NCBI RefSeq assembly: GCF_016595275.2
Contig: NZ_JAENIQ020000003.1
Span: 1-64,000, forward strand
From: Corynebacterium pygosceleis
Lineage (GTDB): Bacteria > Actinomycetota > Actinomycetes > Mycobacteriales > Mycobacteriaceae
Length of the DNA stretch: 64,000 bases
Direction of reading: 5' to 3'
Shown piece by piece: positions 34,513 through 42,462 of the stretch; positions within the stretch are counted from its first letter, which is position 1, and every line of letters begins with the position of its first letter. Under the pieces are notes generated by a model. It searched no databases. It saw only the letters and a program-made list of their open reading frames with translations, and had not been told where the DNA came from. The position numbers and the translations under genes are program-made.

Positions 34513-35913
34513 TTGAATACGATCACTGTGCTCGCCTCCGGCGCGGCCGTCGCGCCCGGCGTCATCGTCTCCATGATGTGGATCGCGATCGCCGCTCTGG
34601 CATCGCCGCTCCTGTCCTTCATCACCGGCAAAAGGATCCCCGGGGTCGTTTTCATGCTTCTGCTCGGTGTCGTCATCGGGCCGGAGGTCCTCGACCTCGC
34701 GCAGCTGGACGGATCGAACGCCCTGCTGCGGGAGCTCGGTCTCGGAATGCTGTTCCTCCTCGCGGGCTGGGAGATCGACCCTGACGTGATGCGGGGCAGA
34801 CAGGGACGCCGTGCCACCGCGACCTGGGCGCTCAGCCTGGGTCTGGCCGTCGGGGCGGCACTGCTCCTGCTGGGCACCGACGACCTGCTCCGCAGCATCG
34901 TCCTCGCCATCGCCGTGTCCTCCACCGCCATGGGAACCCTGCTGCCGGTGATCAAGAACTCCGGGCGTGCGGATTCACCCGTCGGGCGGGGTGTTCTGGT
35001 CCATGGCGCGGTCGGTGAGCTGGGTCCCGTCTTCGCCATGGCACTGCTGCTGTCGACGCGCACGACGTGGCTCACGCTGATCATTCTCGTTCTCTTCATG
35101 GGCGGCGCGATGATGGTGGCGTTCCTCCCGAAGACGGTCTCCCGGCTGGTTCCCTGGGTCGGCCACGCCGTCCGGGACGGGGCGAGTCACACGAGCCAGA
35201 CCGTGATGCGGATGGTCATCGTTCTGCTCACCACCCTGATGGCGATGGCGGCGGTGTTCGAACTCGACGTCGTTCTCGGCGCATTCGCCGCGGGCATCAT
35301 CCTGCGTGGACTGGTTCCCGTCCGCGCGCGCAGGACGGTTGAGGCCCGTCTCGACGTCATGGGCTACGGTCTGCTCATCCCGGTCTTCTTCATCACGTCC
35401 GGCATGTCGATCAACGTCCGGGAGGTCCTGCACTCGCCCGGGGCGGTGGTCGTCGGGATCATCGTCATCTACATCGCGCGTGGCCTGCCGATCCTCCTGG
35501 CGGAGCGCTTCACCGACACCGGGTCCGGGATCCGGGGATTCCGGGACCAGGTGGAGCTCTCGCTCTACTCGGCCACCGGTCTGCCGATCATCGTGGCGGT
35601 CACGGAGATCGCCGTCGACAGGGACCTCATCGGCGAGGGGCCCGCGTCGGTGATGGTGGCCGCGGGAGCCGCGACGGTCCTGCTGTTCCCGATGCTGGCG
35701 GCGAATGTGCACGCACGCGTTCCGGCGCCTGAGGAACCGGAGGCCGAGGAGGAGCGTCGTCGGACGGAGAGCGACATCGAGGCGGAGGCCGTCGAATACC
35801 GGAACGAAAAGATCGCCGACACCGCCGAGCAGGTGGCCGTACGCTCCAGGCCGCGTCCCAAGAGCACGACCGTCTCCGACGACGAGATCACGATCGACTC
35901 GGACGAGGACTGA
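34513..35913 (+). CDS. CPA2-type cation:proton antiporter
   Basis: A 466-aa membrane protein with about 11-12 helices (residues 15-400) of the Kef/NhaA-like CPA2 group: SFITGKRIPGVVFMLLLGVVIGPEVLDL near 38, and FELDVVLGAFAAGIILRGLVP near 258. No RCK/TrkA nucleotide domain follows. Instead there is a 65-aa acidic, Glu/Asp-rich cytoplasmic tail ending DDEITIDSDED. The start is TTG at 34513, supported by GAAGG just upstream. Likely role: Na+/H+ or K+/H+ exchange and pH homeostasis (family knowledge). Confidence 0.85.
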   Translation: MNTITVLASGAAVAPGVIVSMMWIAIAALASPLLSFITGKRIPGVVFMLLLGVVIGPEVLDLAQLDGSNALLRELGLGMLFLLAGWEIDPDVMRGRQGRRATATWALSLGLAVGAALLLLGTDDLLRSIVLAIAVSSTAMGTLLPVIKNSGRADSPVGRGVLVHGAVGELGPVFAMALLLSTRTTWLTLIILVLFMGGAMMVAFLPKTVSRLVPWVGHAVRDGASHTSQTVMRMVIVLLTTLMAMAAVFELDVVLGAFAAGIILRGLVPVRARRTVEARLDVMGYGLLIPVFFITSGMSINVREVLHSPGAVVVGIIVIYIARGLPILLAERFTDTGSGIRGFRDQVELSLYSATGLPIIVAVTEIAVDRDLIGEGPASVMVAAGAATVLLFPMLAANVHARVPAPEEPEAEEERRRTESDIEAEAVEYRNEKIADTAEQVAVRSRPRPKSTTVSDDEITIDSDED

Positions 35914-35930
35914 CGGAGGTCCGGGTCGCT

Positions 35931-36800
35931 CTAGCCGGACAGGCTGTTCAGCTGTTTCAGCAGCTGGCCCAGCGCCTGCACCGGGTCGTCCACGGGTGCG
36001 GACGGAACGGGGGCCGGGATCTCGACGGGGGGCGGCGTGGCAGCGCCGGGGGCCGTGGCCGTCCACTGGCCCCAGTCCCGGGAGTGGACGTCATTCACGT
36101 CCACCTGGACGCCGGAGATCCAGGCGGTGCGTCTCGCCACCTGATGGAGATCAGCGCGCGGGTGCAGCCGACCGCCTGATCCCCAGTCATGCTGCCAGAA
36201 GAACTCTCCCAGACCGTCGGCGAGGGCCCACGAGATGACGTTGTGGTTGCCGTAGACACCCAGCCGGAGTCCGGCCGCCCCGAGCGCGGTGTCGAATGCC
36301 CCGAGGTAGGGACGGATCTGACCGTCGTACTGCGCCCGGGTCGGGTTGTCGTCGATGGCGACGTACACCGGTCGGCCCGTCGGTCCGCCCGCTGCGGCGT
36401 GGAGGGCGATGGCCTGGGGCGCGTGGACGGCGGCCCCCGCCGCGCCCCTGAGCCAGTCGGCGGTCTCCGCCCTGCCGAACTGGTAGACGCTGGCGGTGGC
36501 GAGTCCCGCGGCCCTGAACGCGAGCGTCTCCGTGGCGGTGACCGGCTTCCCCAGCATCCAGTTCTCCGTGCCCGGGCGGCGGCGGGACACGTACCTGACC
36601 GCGCCGAGATGGCCGGCTGCGGCGATGGCGCGGGCGTCCGGGACCCCTGCGGCGTAGTCCAGGACGGTTCCCAGTACCGGGCGTGAGGCGTGGGCCCGGG
36701 GGAGTGCCCCGGTCGAGGAGGCGATGGTGCCGCCGGCGACGGCGAGTGCCGTCGCCTTGAGCAGTGTACGGCGGTGGACGAGGGGGCGTTGCGACGTCAT
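35931..36800 (-). CDS. Tat-exported DUF1906 (Rv2525c-like) glycoside-hydrolase-fold protein
   Basis: A 289-aa secreted protein. The N-terminus carries a twin-arginine signal (HRRTLLKATALAVAGG, near 9-25). The mature domain (about 40-240) is the DUF1906 glycoside-hydrolase-like TIM barrel seen in mycobacterial Rv2525c: GTVLDYAAGVPDARAIAAAG, AVRYVSRRR, RPVYVAIDDNPT, and LGVYGNHNVISW. A Pro/Ala-rich tail and a short helix follow. Probably acts on the cell wall or its polysaccharides (inference). ATG 36800 has AGGAAG 7 nt upstream. Confidence 0.87.
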   Translation of the reverse strand: MTSQRPLVHRRTLLKATALAVAGGTIASSTGALPRAHASRPVLGTVLDYAAGVPDARAIAAAGHLGAVRYVSRRRPGTENWMLGKPVTATETLAFRAAGLATASVYQFGRAETADWLRGAAGAAVHAPQAIALHAAAGGPTGRPVYVAIDDNPTRAQYDGQIRPYLGAFDTALGAAGLRLGVYGNHNVISWALADGLGEFFWQHDWGSGGRLHPRADLHQVARRTAWISGVQVDVNDVHSRDWGQWTATAPGAATPPPVEIPAPVPSAPVDDPVQALGQLLKQLNSLSG

Positions 36801-36889
36801 GCTGAGCTTCCTGGTGGGTCGGGAGGGCCCGGGATTACCACGGGCCACATGCGTAACAGTAGCAACTGCCCGCCGGATCCGTGTCCGGA

Positions 36890-37705
36890 TCAGTGCCGGT
36901 CCAGGACGTCATCGAGGAAGTCGGAGATCACGCTGTGGAACTCGTCCGGCCTGTCCCGCCGTACACTGTGCCGGGCCCCGGGAATCAGTGCCGACCGGAG
37001 ACGCCGGTTGCCGAGCAGTGACGCCCGGTCGAGCCCCTCCGCCCCGATGAGGCAGTCCACGTCGCCGGTGACGAGCAACGTCGGAACCTCCAGCGCGGAC
37101 AGCACCGTCTCCGGTGGTTCACCACCGTCCGCGACCCCCGTCGACAGGAAATCCTCCCGGACCTGGATCTGGGAGAGCAGCCAGCCCGCACTGTCCGCCA
37201 CCGGCCACCCGGGAAAGGCCTCACGGAGCTGCCCCAGTGCGGTGCCCGGATCCGACCGCGCACGGAGGGAACACCCGATACGGTCTCCCGGGGAGGTGGC
37301 GAAACGTCTCCGCTGCGGTTCTGTGAAGAGAGCCGGATCCTCCAGGATGAGGGCCGTCACCAGGTCGGGGCGACGACGGGCCACCGCAGCCGCTGTCGCA
37401 CCACCCATCGAATGACCGTGCAGGATCACGGGGACCGCCCCGCCGTCCCCGTCCGTCTCCTCCACCAGGAGCTGTTCGGCGTCGTCCACGAGGGTCCGGA
37501 ACGGGTCCACGAGCTGTTCCGCCGTGAAGTCCGGGGAGAGTCCGTGTCCGCGTGCATCCGGGAGGACGACCCGGAACAGCGCCGACATCCTGCGGGCCAG
37601 ATCCGGGTTCGCGGCACCGCTGTCCGTGATCCCGTGGAAACTGATGAACGTGCCCGCGCCTGCACCGCAGGGGATGACGTGGCGGGCGAGTGGGGAGGTG
37701 GACAC
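36890..37705 (-). CDS. Alpha/beta hydrolase
   Basis: A 271-aa cytoplasmic hydrolase. The nucleophile elbow is GHSMGG near residue 97. The oxyanion region is SFHGITDSG near 23. The acid is probably Asp in VTGDVDCLIG, and the general base is His in GARHSVRRD near 247. No lid domain marks a subclass. The substrate is unknown (ester, lactone or thioester). The start GTG at 37705 is well supported by GAAGGAG. It is not clearly in an operon. Confidence 0.85.
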   Translation of the reverse strand: MSTSPLARHVIPCGAGAGTFISFHGITDSGAANPDLARRMSALFRVVLPDARGHGLSPDFTAEQLVDPFRTLVDDAEQLLVEETDGDGGAVPVILHGHSMGGATAAAVARRRPDLVTALILEDPALFTEPQRRRFATSPGDRIGCSLRARSDPGTALGQLREAFPGWPVADSAGWLLSQIQVREDFLSTGVADGGEPPETVLSALEVPTLLVTGDVDCLIGAEGLDRASLLGNRRLRSALIPGARHSVRRDRPDEFHSVISDFLDDVLDRH

Positions 37706-37809
37706 GGCTGCTCCTTCGCGTGGATCGGGGAGGGGCCCACGACATTTCTACGACAGTGACGCGGGTGGTGGTCCGGTGGCCTGGGGCGATGGTTCCGGAC
37801 GGAGCGCTG

Positions 37810-37856
37810 AAAAAACACCCCGTGGAGCAGTGTTCATCCTGTTCACGGGGTGTTTT
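37810..37856 (-). terminator. Terminator of tRNA-Arg
   Basis: AAAAACACCCCGTG (37810-37823) pairs perfectly with CACGGGGTGTTTTT (37843-37856). On the minus strand it ends in a run of T just after the tRNA. The symmetric T-run also allows plus-strand use. Confidence 0.8.
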
Positions 37857-37863
37857 TGTGACG

Positions 37864-37936
37864 TGCCCCAGAGAGGAATCGAACCTCCGACACCGGCTTT
37901 AGGAGAGCCGTGCTCTATCCACTGAGCTACTGGGGC
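37864..37936 (-). tRNA. tRNA-Arg (anticodon CCT)
   Basis: A 73-nt cloverleaf on the minus strand. The acceptor stem is GCCCCAG/CTGGGGC with discriminator A. The D-arm contains TAGCTCAGTGG, the anticodon stem is CGGCT/AGCCG with loop CTCCTAA (anticodon CCT, reading AGG), and the T-arm contains GGTTCGATTCC. The 3' CCA is not encoded. A terminator follows. Confidence 0.95.
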
Positions 37937-38174
37937 GTGATCTCCGGCATCTGGTGCATCCGGAGGACGCTGTCAGATTAACGCATCAGGTCCCGGTCGC
38001 GGAAACCGGATGGTGGGGAGGTAGGTGGATGGCGTGGGGACGCCGGGGGTGGCGTGGGCTGTGAGATCCGGGACAATACCGCCGCCGTCATGTCAACGGT
38101 GGCCGAAGCGACATAGGCTGACATTGTTATCCTTGGGACTGCGGAAGTCCCGTACCCAGTCAGAAAGGTCGATC

Positions 38175-38444
38175 ATGCCAGGTAAGAAGCCCCTGTTCAC
38201 GGACGTCAATCGAGTTGAGGTCAGCGCTGATGTCGTCAACAGTGACCGGGGTCCCGTACTGTCCCTGGACAGACTCGAGGCGGACGGATCGCGGACGAAT
38301 CTCCTCCTGCTGAACATCTACGACGCCAAACACCTCTCTGAAGCGTGCACCCGCTATCGTAGCCAGGCGTTCATCGCCAACTTCGACGGCTTCACCTCCG
38401 GCCTGTCCGCCAAGGACCACGAGGACATCCACGGCGACGACTAG
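38175..38444 (+). CDS. Conserved hypothetical protein, 89 aa
   Basis: An 89-aa soluble, acidic protein beginning MPGKKPLFTDVNRVEVSADV and ending AKDHEDIHGDD. It has no membrane segment and one cysteine. The ATG follows GAAAGG with ideal spacing, so it is very likely translated. I do not recognise the family. It stands alone between tRNA-Arg and cobF. Confidence 0.7.
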   Translation: MPGKKPLFTDVNRVEVSADVVNSDRGPVLSLDRLEADGSRTNLLLLNIYDAKHLSEACTRYRSQAFIANFDGFTSGLSAKDHEDIHGDD

Positions 38445-38520
38445 CCGGGGATGGGTACCGCCCACCCGGTACCATCGGTACGGGAGACAGACGCAGGCGG
38501 ACGGAAGGGACGGGCCCGGG

Positions 38521-39279
38521 ATGCGGACACTACTGGTCATCGGTATCGGGGCGGGGGACCCCCGTCACCTCACCCTCGGTGCCGTCGACGCACTCCGCTC
38601 CGCTGACGTCGTGATCACCCTGGACAAGGGGGAACAGAAGGCGGACCTCCTCCGGGCCCGACACAGGGTGATCGACACCCACGCGCCGGGAACCCCCGTC
38701 GTCACCGTGTCCGATCCGGAACGGGACAGGCGGCCGTCCGACTACCGCGCCGAGGTCCACCGCTGGCACGGCGAACGTGCCCGCCGCATCTCCGCCGCGA
38801 TCACCGCCGCGACCGGAGCGGAGGGCACGGTCGCCTTTCTCGTCTGGGGTGATCCCGCCCTCTACGATTCGACCCTCCGCATCATCGACCGCATGCAGGA
38901 GGAGACCGGACTCGAGTGCGTGGTGAAGGTCATTCCCGGGATCACGGCGCTCCAGGCGCTCACCGCGGCGCACACCGTCACCGCGAACCGTGTCGGGGAA
39001 CCCATTCACGTCACCACCGGCAGGCTGCTACCGGAGACCTCCCCGGCGGACCGGCGCAACTGCTTCGTCATGCTCGACGGCGGAACCGCCTGGAACGATG
39101 TCGCGGGTCCCGACACCTACATCTACTGGGGCGCCTACCTGGGAACCGCGGATCAGGTCCTCCGTGCCGGATACGTCGAGAACATCGGCGGCGAGATCGC
39201 CGCACTGAAATACACGCTCCGGGAGAGCCACGGCTGGATCATGGACACCTACCTCCTCCGGGAACTCGACAGGGAGTGA
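38521..39279 (+). CDS. cobF: Precorrin-6A synthase (deacetylating)-like methyltransferase
   Basis: A 252-aa tetrapyrrole methylase. The SAM site opens with VIGIGAGDPRHLTLGAVDALRSADVV and continues LVWGDPALYDSTLRI (near 105) and VIPGITALQALTAAH near 140. The LDKGEQKADLL segment near 37 is characteristic of CobF, which methylates C-1 and extrudes acetate in aerobic cobalamin synthesis. No other cob genes lie nearby, so its present role is unclear. GGAAGG lies upstream of the ATG. Confidence 0.85.
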   Translation: MRTLLVIGIGAGDPRHLTLGAVDALRSADVVITLDKGEQKADLLRARHRVIDTHAPGTPVVTVSDPERDRRPSDYRAEVHRWHGERARRISAAITAATGAEGTVAFLVWGDPALYDSTLRIIDRMQEETGLECVVKVIPGITALQALTAAHTVTANRVGEPIHVTTGRLLPETSPADRRNCFVMLDGGTAWNDVAGPDTYIYWGAYLGTADQVLRAGYVENIGGEIAALKYTLRESHGWIMDTYLLRELDRE

Positions 39280-39397
39280 CGGGCCCCGCCCGGCGGTTGG
39301 CGGCCACCGCGAGCCGGGGTAGGTTGACTCCGGTGGACGGTCGCCCCCGGGTGTGCGGCCGTCGGAGACCCCGGGAACGAGAGAAGGTGACGGAACA

Positions 39398-39781
39398 GTG
39401 GCAGTGAAACGGAAGCGACAGAAGGTGCCGTTCAGCCCGTGGATCATCGTGACGTGGGCGCTGGCGGGTGTCTTCGTCGCACTGGCGTCGCTGGCCCACC
39501 ACGCGGACGACGGCGTACTCGTCTGGGGATTCGGTGTCAGTGCGTTCCTCACCGCGATGACCGCCTCCGGTGTGACCGTCATCCCGGAACTGCGTTCCGT
39601 GGCGGGCCTCGCGTGCCCGGTGTCCCTGATCCTCTCCGGCACGGTCGCCGTCACCTTCAGCTGGTGGTTCATCCTCGCCCTGTTCGCCGGTGTCCCCTGG
39701 CTCGTCGTGGCACTCCTGCGGACCTCCGCACCCCGCCGTACGGGAGGGGGACTGCACCTCTGGCGGGGTGGCGACGACTGA
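39398..39781 (+). CDS. Small four-helix membrane protein
   Basis: A 127-aa protein with a basic start (VAVKRKRQKV) and four hydrophobic helices (near 12-30, 37-57, 66-84 and 86-106), then a basic tail. No named family recognised. GTG 39398 has AGAAGG about 11 nt upstream. GTG 39404 is an alternative. It follows cobF and is bounded by a terminator at 39798. Confidence 0.6.
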   Translation: MAVKRKRQKVPFSPWIIVTWALAGVFVALASLAHHADDGVLVWGFGVSAFLTAMTASGVTVIPELRSVAGLACPVSLILSGTVAVTFSWWFILALFAGVPWLVVALLRTSAPRRTGGGLHLWRGGDD

Positions 39782-39797
39782 GACCGTACCCGTGACG

Positions 39798-39833
39798 AAC
39801 GCCCCGGACGGCATCAGCCGCCCGGGGCGTTTT
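39798..39833. terminator. Bidirectional terminator between convergent genes
   Basis: AACGCCCCGG (39798-39807) pairs with CCGGGGCGTT (39822-39831), followed by TT. It separates the plus-strand membrane protein gene from mycoredoxin (minus). Confidence 0.75.
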
Positions 39834-39856
39834 CCGGTCGTGTCCGAGGGACGGGG

Positions 39857-40111
39857 TCAGCCCTGCAGTTCCTCCAGCTTGCGCCGTACCTCGGAAGCCG
39901 GGGGGTTGGTGGCGTGCGTACCGTCCGAGTACCTCACGGTGGGTACGATCCGGTTGCCGTCGTTCACCGATTCAACCCAGGCCGAGGCCTCGGCGTCCTC
40001 TTCGACGTTGACGGCGGTGAACGGTGTCTCCGTGCGGTTGAGGGCCTTCACCAGGCGGTTGCAGTACGGGCACCAGTCGGTCAGGAACACTGTGATGTGA
40101 TTGTCGCTCAT
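39857..40111 (-). CDS. mrx1: Mycoredoxin (glutaredoxin-like)
   Basis: An 84-aa thioredoxin-fold protein with the active site CPYC near residues 14-17 (FLTDWCPYCNRLVKAL), a cis-Pro in RIVPTVRYSDG, and a compact length typical of mycoredoxin-1. In mycothiol-producing actinobacteria it reduces mycothiol-mixed disulfides. It lies 29 nt downstream of folA on the same strand, as in C. glutamicum, so it probably belongs to the thyA-folA-mrx1 operon. No ribosome site is obvious. A 6-bp inverted repeat lies at 40114-40131 just upstream. Confidence 0.9.
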   Translation of the reverse strand: MSDNHITVFLTDWCPYCNRLVKALNRTETPFTAVNVEEDAEASAWVESVNDGNRIVPTVRYSDGTHATNPPASEVRRKLEELQG

Positions 40112-40140
40112 GTCCGGTGCAACGACACCGGCCGTGCGTT

Positions 40141-40680
40141 TTATTCCCCGGGGGAGCGTCGGTAGACCCGGATCCGGAAACGGAGTGGCCCCTCCCGCCG
40201 AGCCGCGGCGGCCGCACCGGTCAGCCGGCCCTTCGCCGATTCGATCCAGCCGCTGTCGCCCGTGCACGTGAACGCGTCCCCGAGCTCCGGTGCGAGTACC
40301 GCGACGGAGCCGAGAACATCGCGCAACTCGGCGTCGACGAGCGTCATCTGAACCTCATCCACCAGCGGGAGGGTGTCGGCGTAGACGCGTCCGCCCCCCA
40401 TGATCCACGCGTCCCCCGGGGCCCGGGACGGGTCACCGATCACGGTGGCGCCCTCGGACCAGGCGCCGCCCGGTCGACCGCTCAGGACGTAGTTGTCACG
40501 GCCGGGAAGGGGACGGAACCGTTCGGGGATCGTCTCCCATGTCCGTCGCCCCATCAGGACGGGCGCACCGGTGGTCGTCTCCCTGAAGTGCGCGAGATCC
40601 TCGGGGAGATGCCACGGCATGTCCCCACCGTCGCCGATGACCCCGTCGACCGACTGGGCCCAGATCGCCCGGTAACCCAC
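40141..40680 (-). CDS. folA: Dihydrofolate reductase
   Basis: A 179-aa NADPH-dependent enzyme that regenerates tetrahydrofolate. MGYRAIWAQSVDGVIGDGGDMPWHLPEDLAHFRETT carries the substrate-binding Asp-Met-Pro-Trp region. GAPVLMGRRTWETIP and AWIMGGGRVYADTLPLVDEVQMTLVD are cofactor-binding hallmarks. The start is GTG at 40680, only 3 nt after the thyA stop, so translation is coupled. A standard partner of thyA, which consumes methylene-tetrahydrofolate. Confidence 0.94.
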   Translation of the reverse strand: MGYRAIWAQSVDGVIGDGGDMPWHLPEDLAHFRETTTGAPVLMGRRTWETIPERFRPLPGRDNYVLSGRPGGAWSEGATVIGDPSRAPGDAWIMGGGRVYADTLPLVDEVQMTLVDAELRDVLGSVAVLAPELGDAFTCTGDSGWIESAKGRLTGAAAAARREGPLRFRIRVYRRSPGE

Positions 40681-40683
40681 CGC

Positions 40684-41493
40684 TCAGACCGCCACTTTCC
40701 CCCGGATCGCGGGATGGGGGTCGTACCCGGTCACGGAGATGTCGTCGAAGGTGTAGTCGAACATGGAGTTCGCCTTCCTCAGCTGAAGCTGCGGGTAGGC
40801 CCGTGGTTCGCGGGAGAGTTGCAGCTCCACCTGTTCCCGGTGGTTGTCGTAGACGTGGCAGTCGCCGCCGGTCCAGATGAACTCACCGACGTCGAGCCCC
40901 GCCTGCTGCGCGAACATGTGCGTGAGCAGTGAATAGGAGGCGATGTTGAAGGGGACGCCGAGGAACATGTCCGCGCTGCGCTGGTAGAGCTGACAGGACA
41001 GACGACCGTCAGCGACATACAGCTGGAACAGCAGGTGGCACGGCGGCAGCGCCATCTTCCCCAGATCCGAGACGTTCCACGCCGAGACGAGGATCCGGCG
41101 GGAATCCGGGTTGTTCCGCAGCTGGTCCAGGACCTGGGAGATCTGGTCGATGTGCCGGCCGTCCGGGGTCGGCCAGCTGCGCCACTGCACCCCGTAGACG
41201 GGGCCCAGATCCCCCTCCGGGGAGGCCCACTCGTCCCAGATCCGGATCCCGTGATCCTTCAGGAACCCGATGTTCGACTCTCCCCGCAGGAACCAGAGCA
41301 GCTCGCCGACGACGCCCTTCAGATACACCTTCTTCGTGGTGATCAGAGGGAAGGAATCGGCGAGGTTGAACCGCATCTGGCGGGCGAACAGGCTGGTCGT
41401 GCCCGTTCCCGTGCGGTCGTCCTTGTGGGTTCCCTCGCGCATGATCTGCGCGAGAAGATCCTCGTAGGGGGTGGGGACGGCGGTGGTGCTCAT
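40684..41493 (-). CDS. thyA: Thymidylate synthase
   Basis: A 269-aa enzyme making dTMP from dUMP. The catalytic cysteine is in [11 protein letters not shown] near residue 150. [16 protein letters not shown] near 30, [13 protein letters not shown] near 67, and the C-terminal [13 protein letters not shown] are all intact. It is first in the thyA-folA-mrx1 unit. On the minus strand TAGTCT lies 7 nt before the ATG at 41493 and there is no ribosome site, so the message is probably leaderless. Confidence 0.96.
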   Translation of the reverse strand: MSTTAVPTPYEDLLAQIMREGTHKDDRTGTGTTSLFARQMRFNLADSFPLITTKKVYLKGVVGELLWFLRGESNIGFLKDHGIRIWDEWASPEGDLGPVYGVQWRSWPTPDGRHIDQISQVLDQLRNNPDSRRILVSAWNVSDLGKMALPPCHLLFQLYVADGRLSCQLYQRSADMFLGVPFNIASYSLLTHMFAQQAGLDVGEFIWTGGDCHVYDNHREQVELQLSREPRAYPQLQLRKANSMFDYTFDDISVTGYDPHPAIRGKVAV

Positions 41494-41500
41494 GGCGTCC

Positions 41501-41506
41501 AGACTA
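41501..41506 (-). promoter_or_regulatory. -10 box of thyA, leaderless spacing
   Basis: TAGTCT on the minus strand, 7 nt before the thyA ATG. Its -35 region would fall inside the hairpin at 41509-41547. Confidence 0.4.
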
Positions 41507-41508
41507 AC

Positions 41509-41547
41509 GGAACACAGCCCCGGGCCGTGATGGCGGGGCTGTGTTCC
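41509..41547 (-). terminator. Terminator between cysQ and thyA
   Basis: GGAACACAGCCCCG (41509-41522) pairs perfectly with CGGGGCTGTGTTCC (41534-41547), 15 nt after the cysQ stop on the minus strand. There is no long T-run. Confidence 0.65.
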
Positions 41548-41562
41548 GGACGACCGTGGGGC

Positions 41563-42324
41563 CTAGGTGTAGGAGCCGTTCTCATCCAGGAAGCCGGCCG
41601 CGATCGCGAGGATCTCGTCGGCGAGATCCTTGCGGCAGATCAGCAGATCCGGCATGTAGGTGTCCTTGTTGTTGTAGGTCAGCTCACTGCCGTCCAGTCG
41701 GGAGCAGTGCAGACCGGCCGCCTGGCAGACCCCGACAGGTGCGGCGGAGTCCCACTCGTACTGCCCTCCGGCGTGGACGTAGGCGTCGGCGTCACCCAAC
41801 AGGACGTGCATGGCCTTCGCACCCGCGGAACCCATGTCCATCGGTTCGAAGCCGAGCTTCTCCGCGACGTGGAAGGCGACCTTCGGGGGCCGGTTGTGGG
41901 ACATGATGATCTTCCGGGCGAACGGCCCGTTCACGGCACGCGCATCATGCGAACTGAACACGACACCGAGGTCGGGGAGCGCGACGGCCGCTGACAGCGG
42001 CTTGCCGTTGTCGACCAGCGCGATGTGCACCGCCCAGTCCTGTCGACCGGTGGCGAACTCGCGGGTTCCGTCCAAAGGGTCGATGATCCAGACGCGGTCC
42101 TTGCCGAGGCGCGCCGGATTGTCGGCGGCCTCCTCACTCAGAACACCGTCATCCGGGCGGTGCTGCGCCAGCACCCGTGAGATCCAGCTCTGGGCCAGCT
42201 CGTCACCGGCGTCGCCGAGGCCCCGGCCCCGCAACAGTCCGACGTCACGCACCCCCTTCAGGATGTCGCCGGTTCCCTGGGCGAGTCGGGCGGTGAGAAT
42301 GGCATCATCAATGTTCGCGGTCAT
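41563..42324 (-). CDS. cysQ: 3'(2'),5'-bisphosphate nucleotidase CysQ
   Basis: A 253-aa Mg2+-dependent phosphatase of the inositol monophosphatase fold. Metal-binding motifs are LSEEAADN (near 62), WIIDPLDGTREF near 80, and EWDSAAPVGVCQAAG near 195. In actinobacteria CysQ hydrolyses 3'-phosphoadenosine-5'-phosphate from sulfate metabolism. The ATG at 42324 is preceded at 7 nt by TAGAGT, indicating a leaderless start. An upstream in-frame start would bury that box. Confidence 0.9.
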   Translation of the reverse strand: MTANIDDAILTARLAQGTGDILKGVRDVGLLRGRGLGDAGDELAQSWISRVLAQHRPDDGVLSEEAADNPARLGKDRVWIIDPLDGTREFATGRQDWAVHIALVDNGKPLSAAVALPDLGVVFSSHDARAVNGPFARKIIMSHNRPPKVAFHVAEKLGFEPMDMGSAGAKAMHVLLGDADAYVHAGGQYEWDSAAPVGVCQAAGLHCSRLDGSELTYNNKDTYMPDLLICRKDLADEILAIAAGFLDENGSYT

Positions 42325-42337
42325 GGTCCCCACTCTA
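42325..42337 (-). promoter_or_regulatory. -10 box placed for leaderless cysQ
   Basis: On the minus strand TAGAGT (42337-42332) lies 7 nt before the ATG at 42324. Confidence 0.5.
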
Positions 42338-42449
42338 GTTGTTGGAACGGGCATCCGCCCGGGCACGAGGGGTCATACCCGTCACACGGTCGGGCACATC
42401 CGGAAAACCGGCACCGGTGTCACCGGCACCCGTCGATGCGAACATTTGG

Positions 42450-42462
42450 TTGAATGGGGAGC
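42450..42462 (+). promoter_or_regulatory. -10-like box placed for leaderless lhr
   Basis: TTGAAT (42450-42455) lies 7 nt before the ATG at 42463. The second base departs from consensus. Confidence 0.35.
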
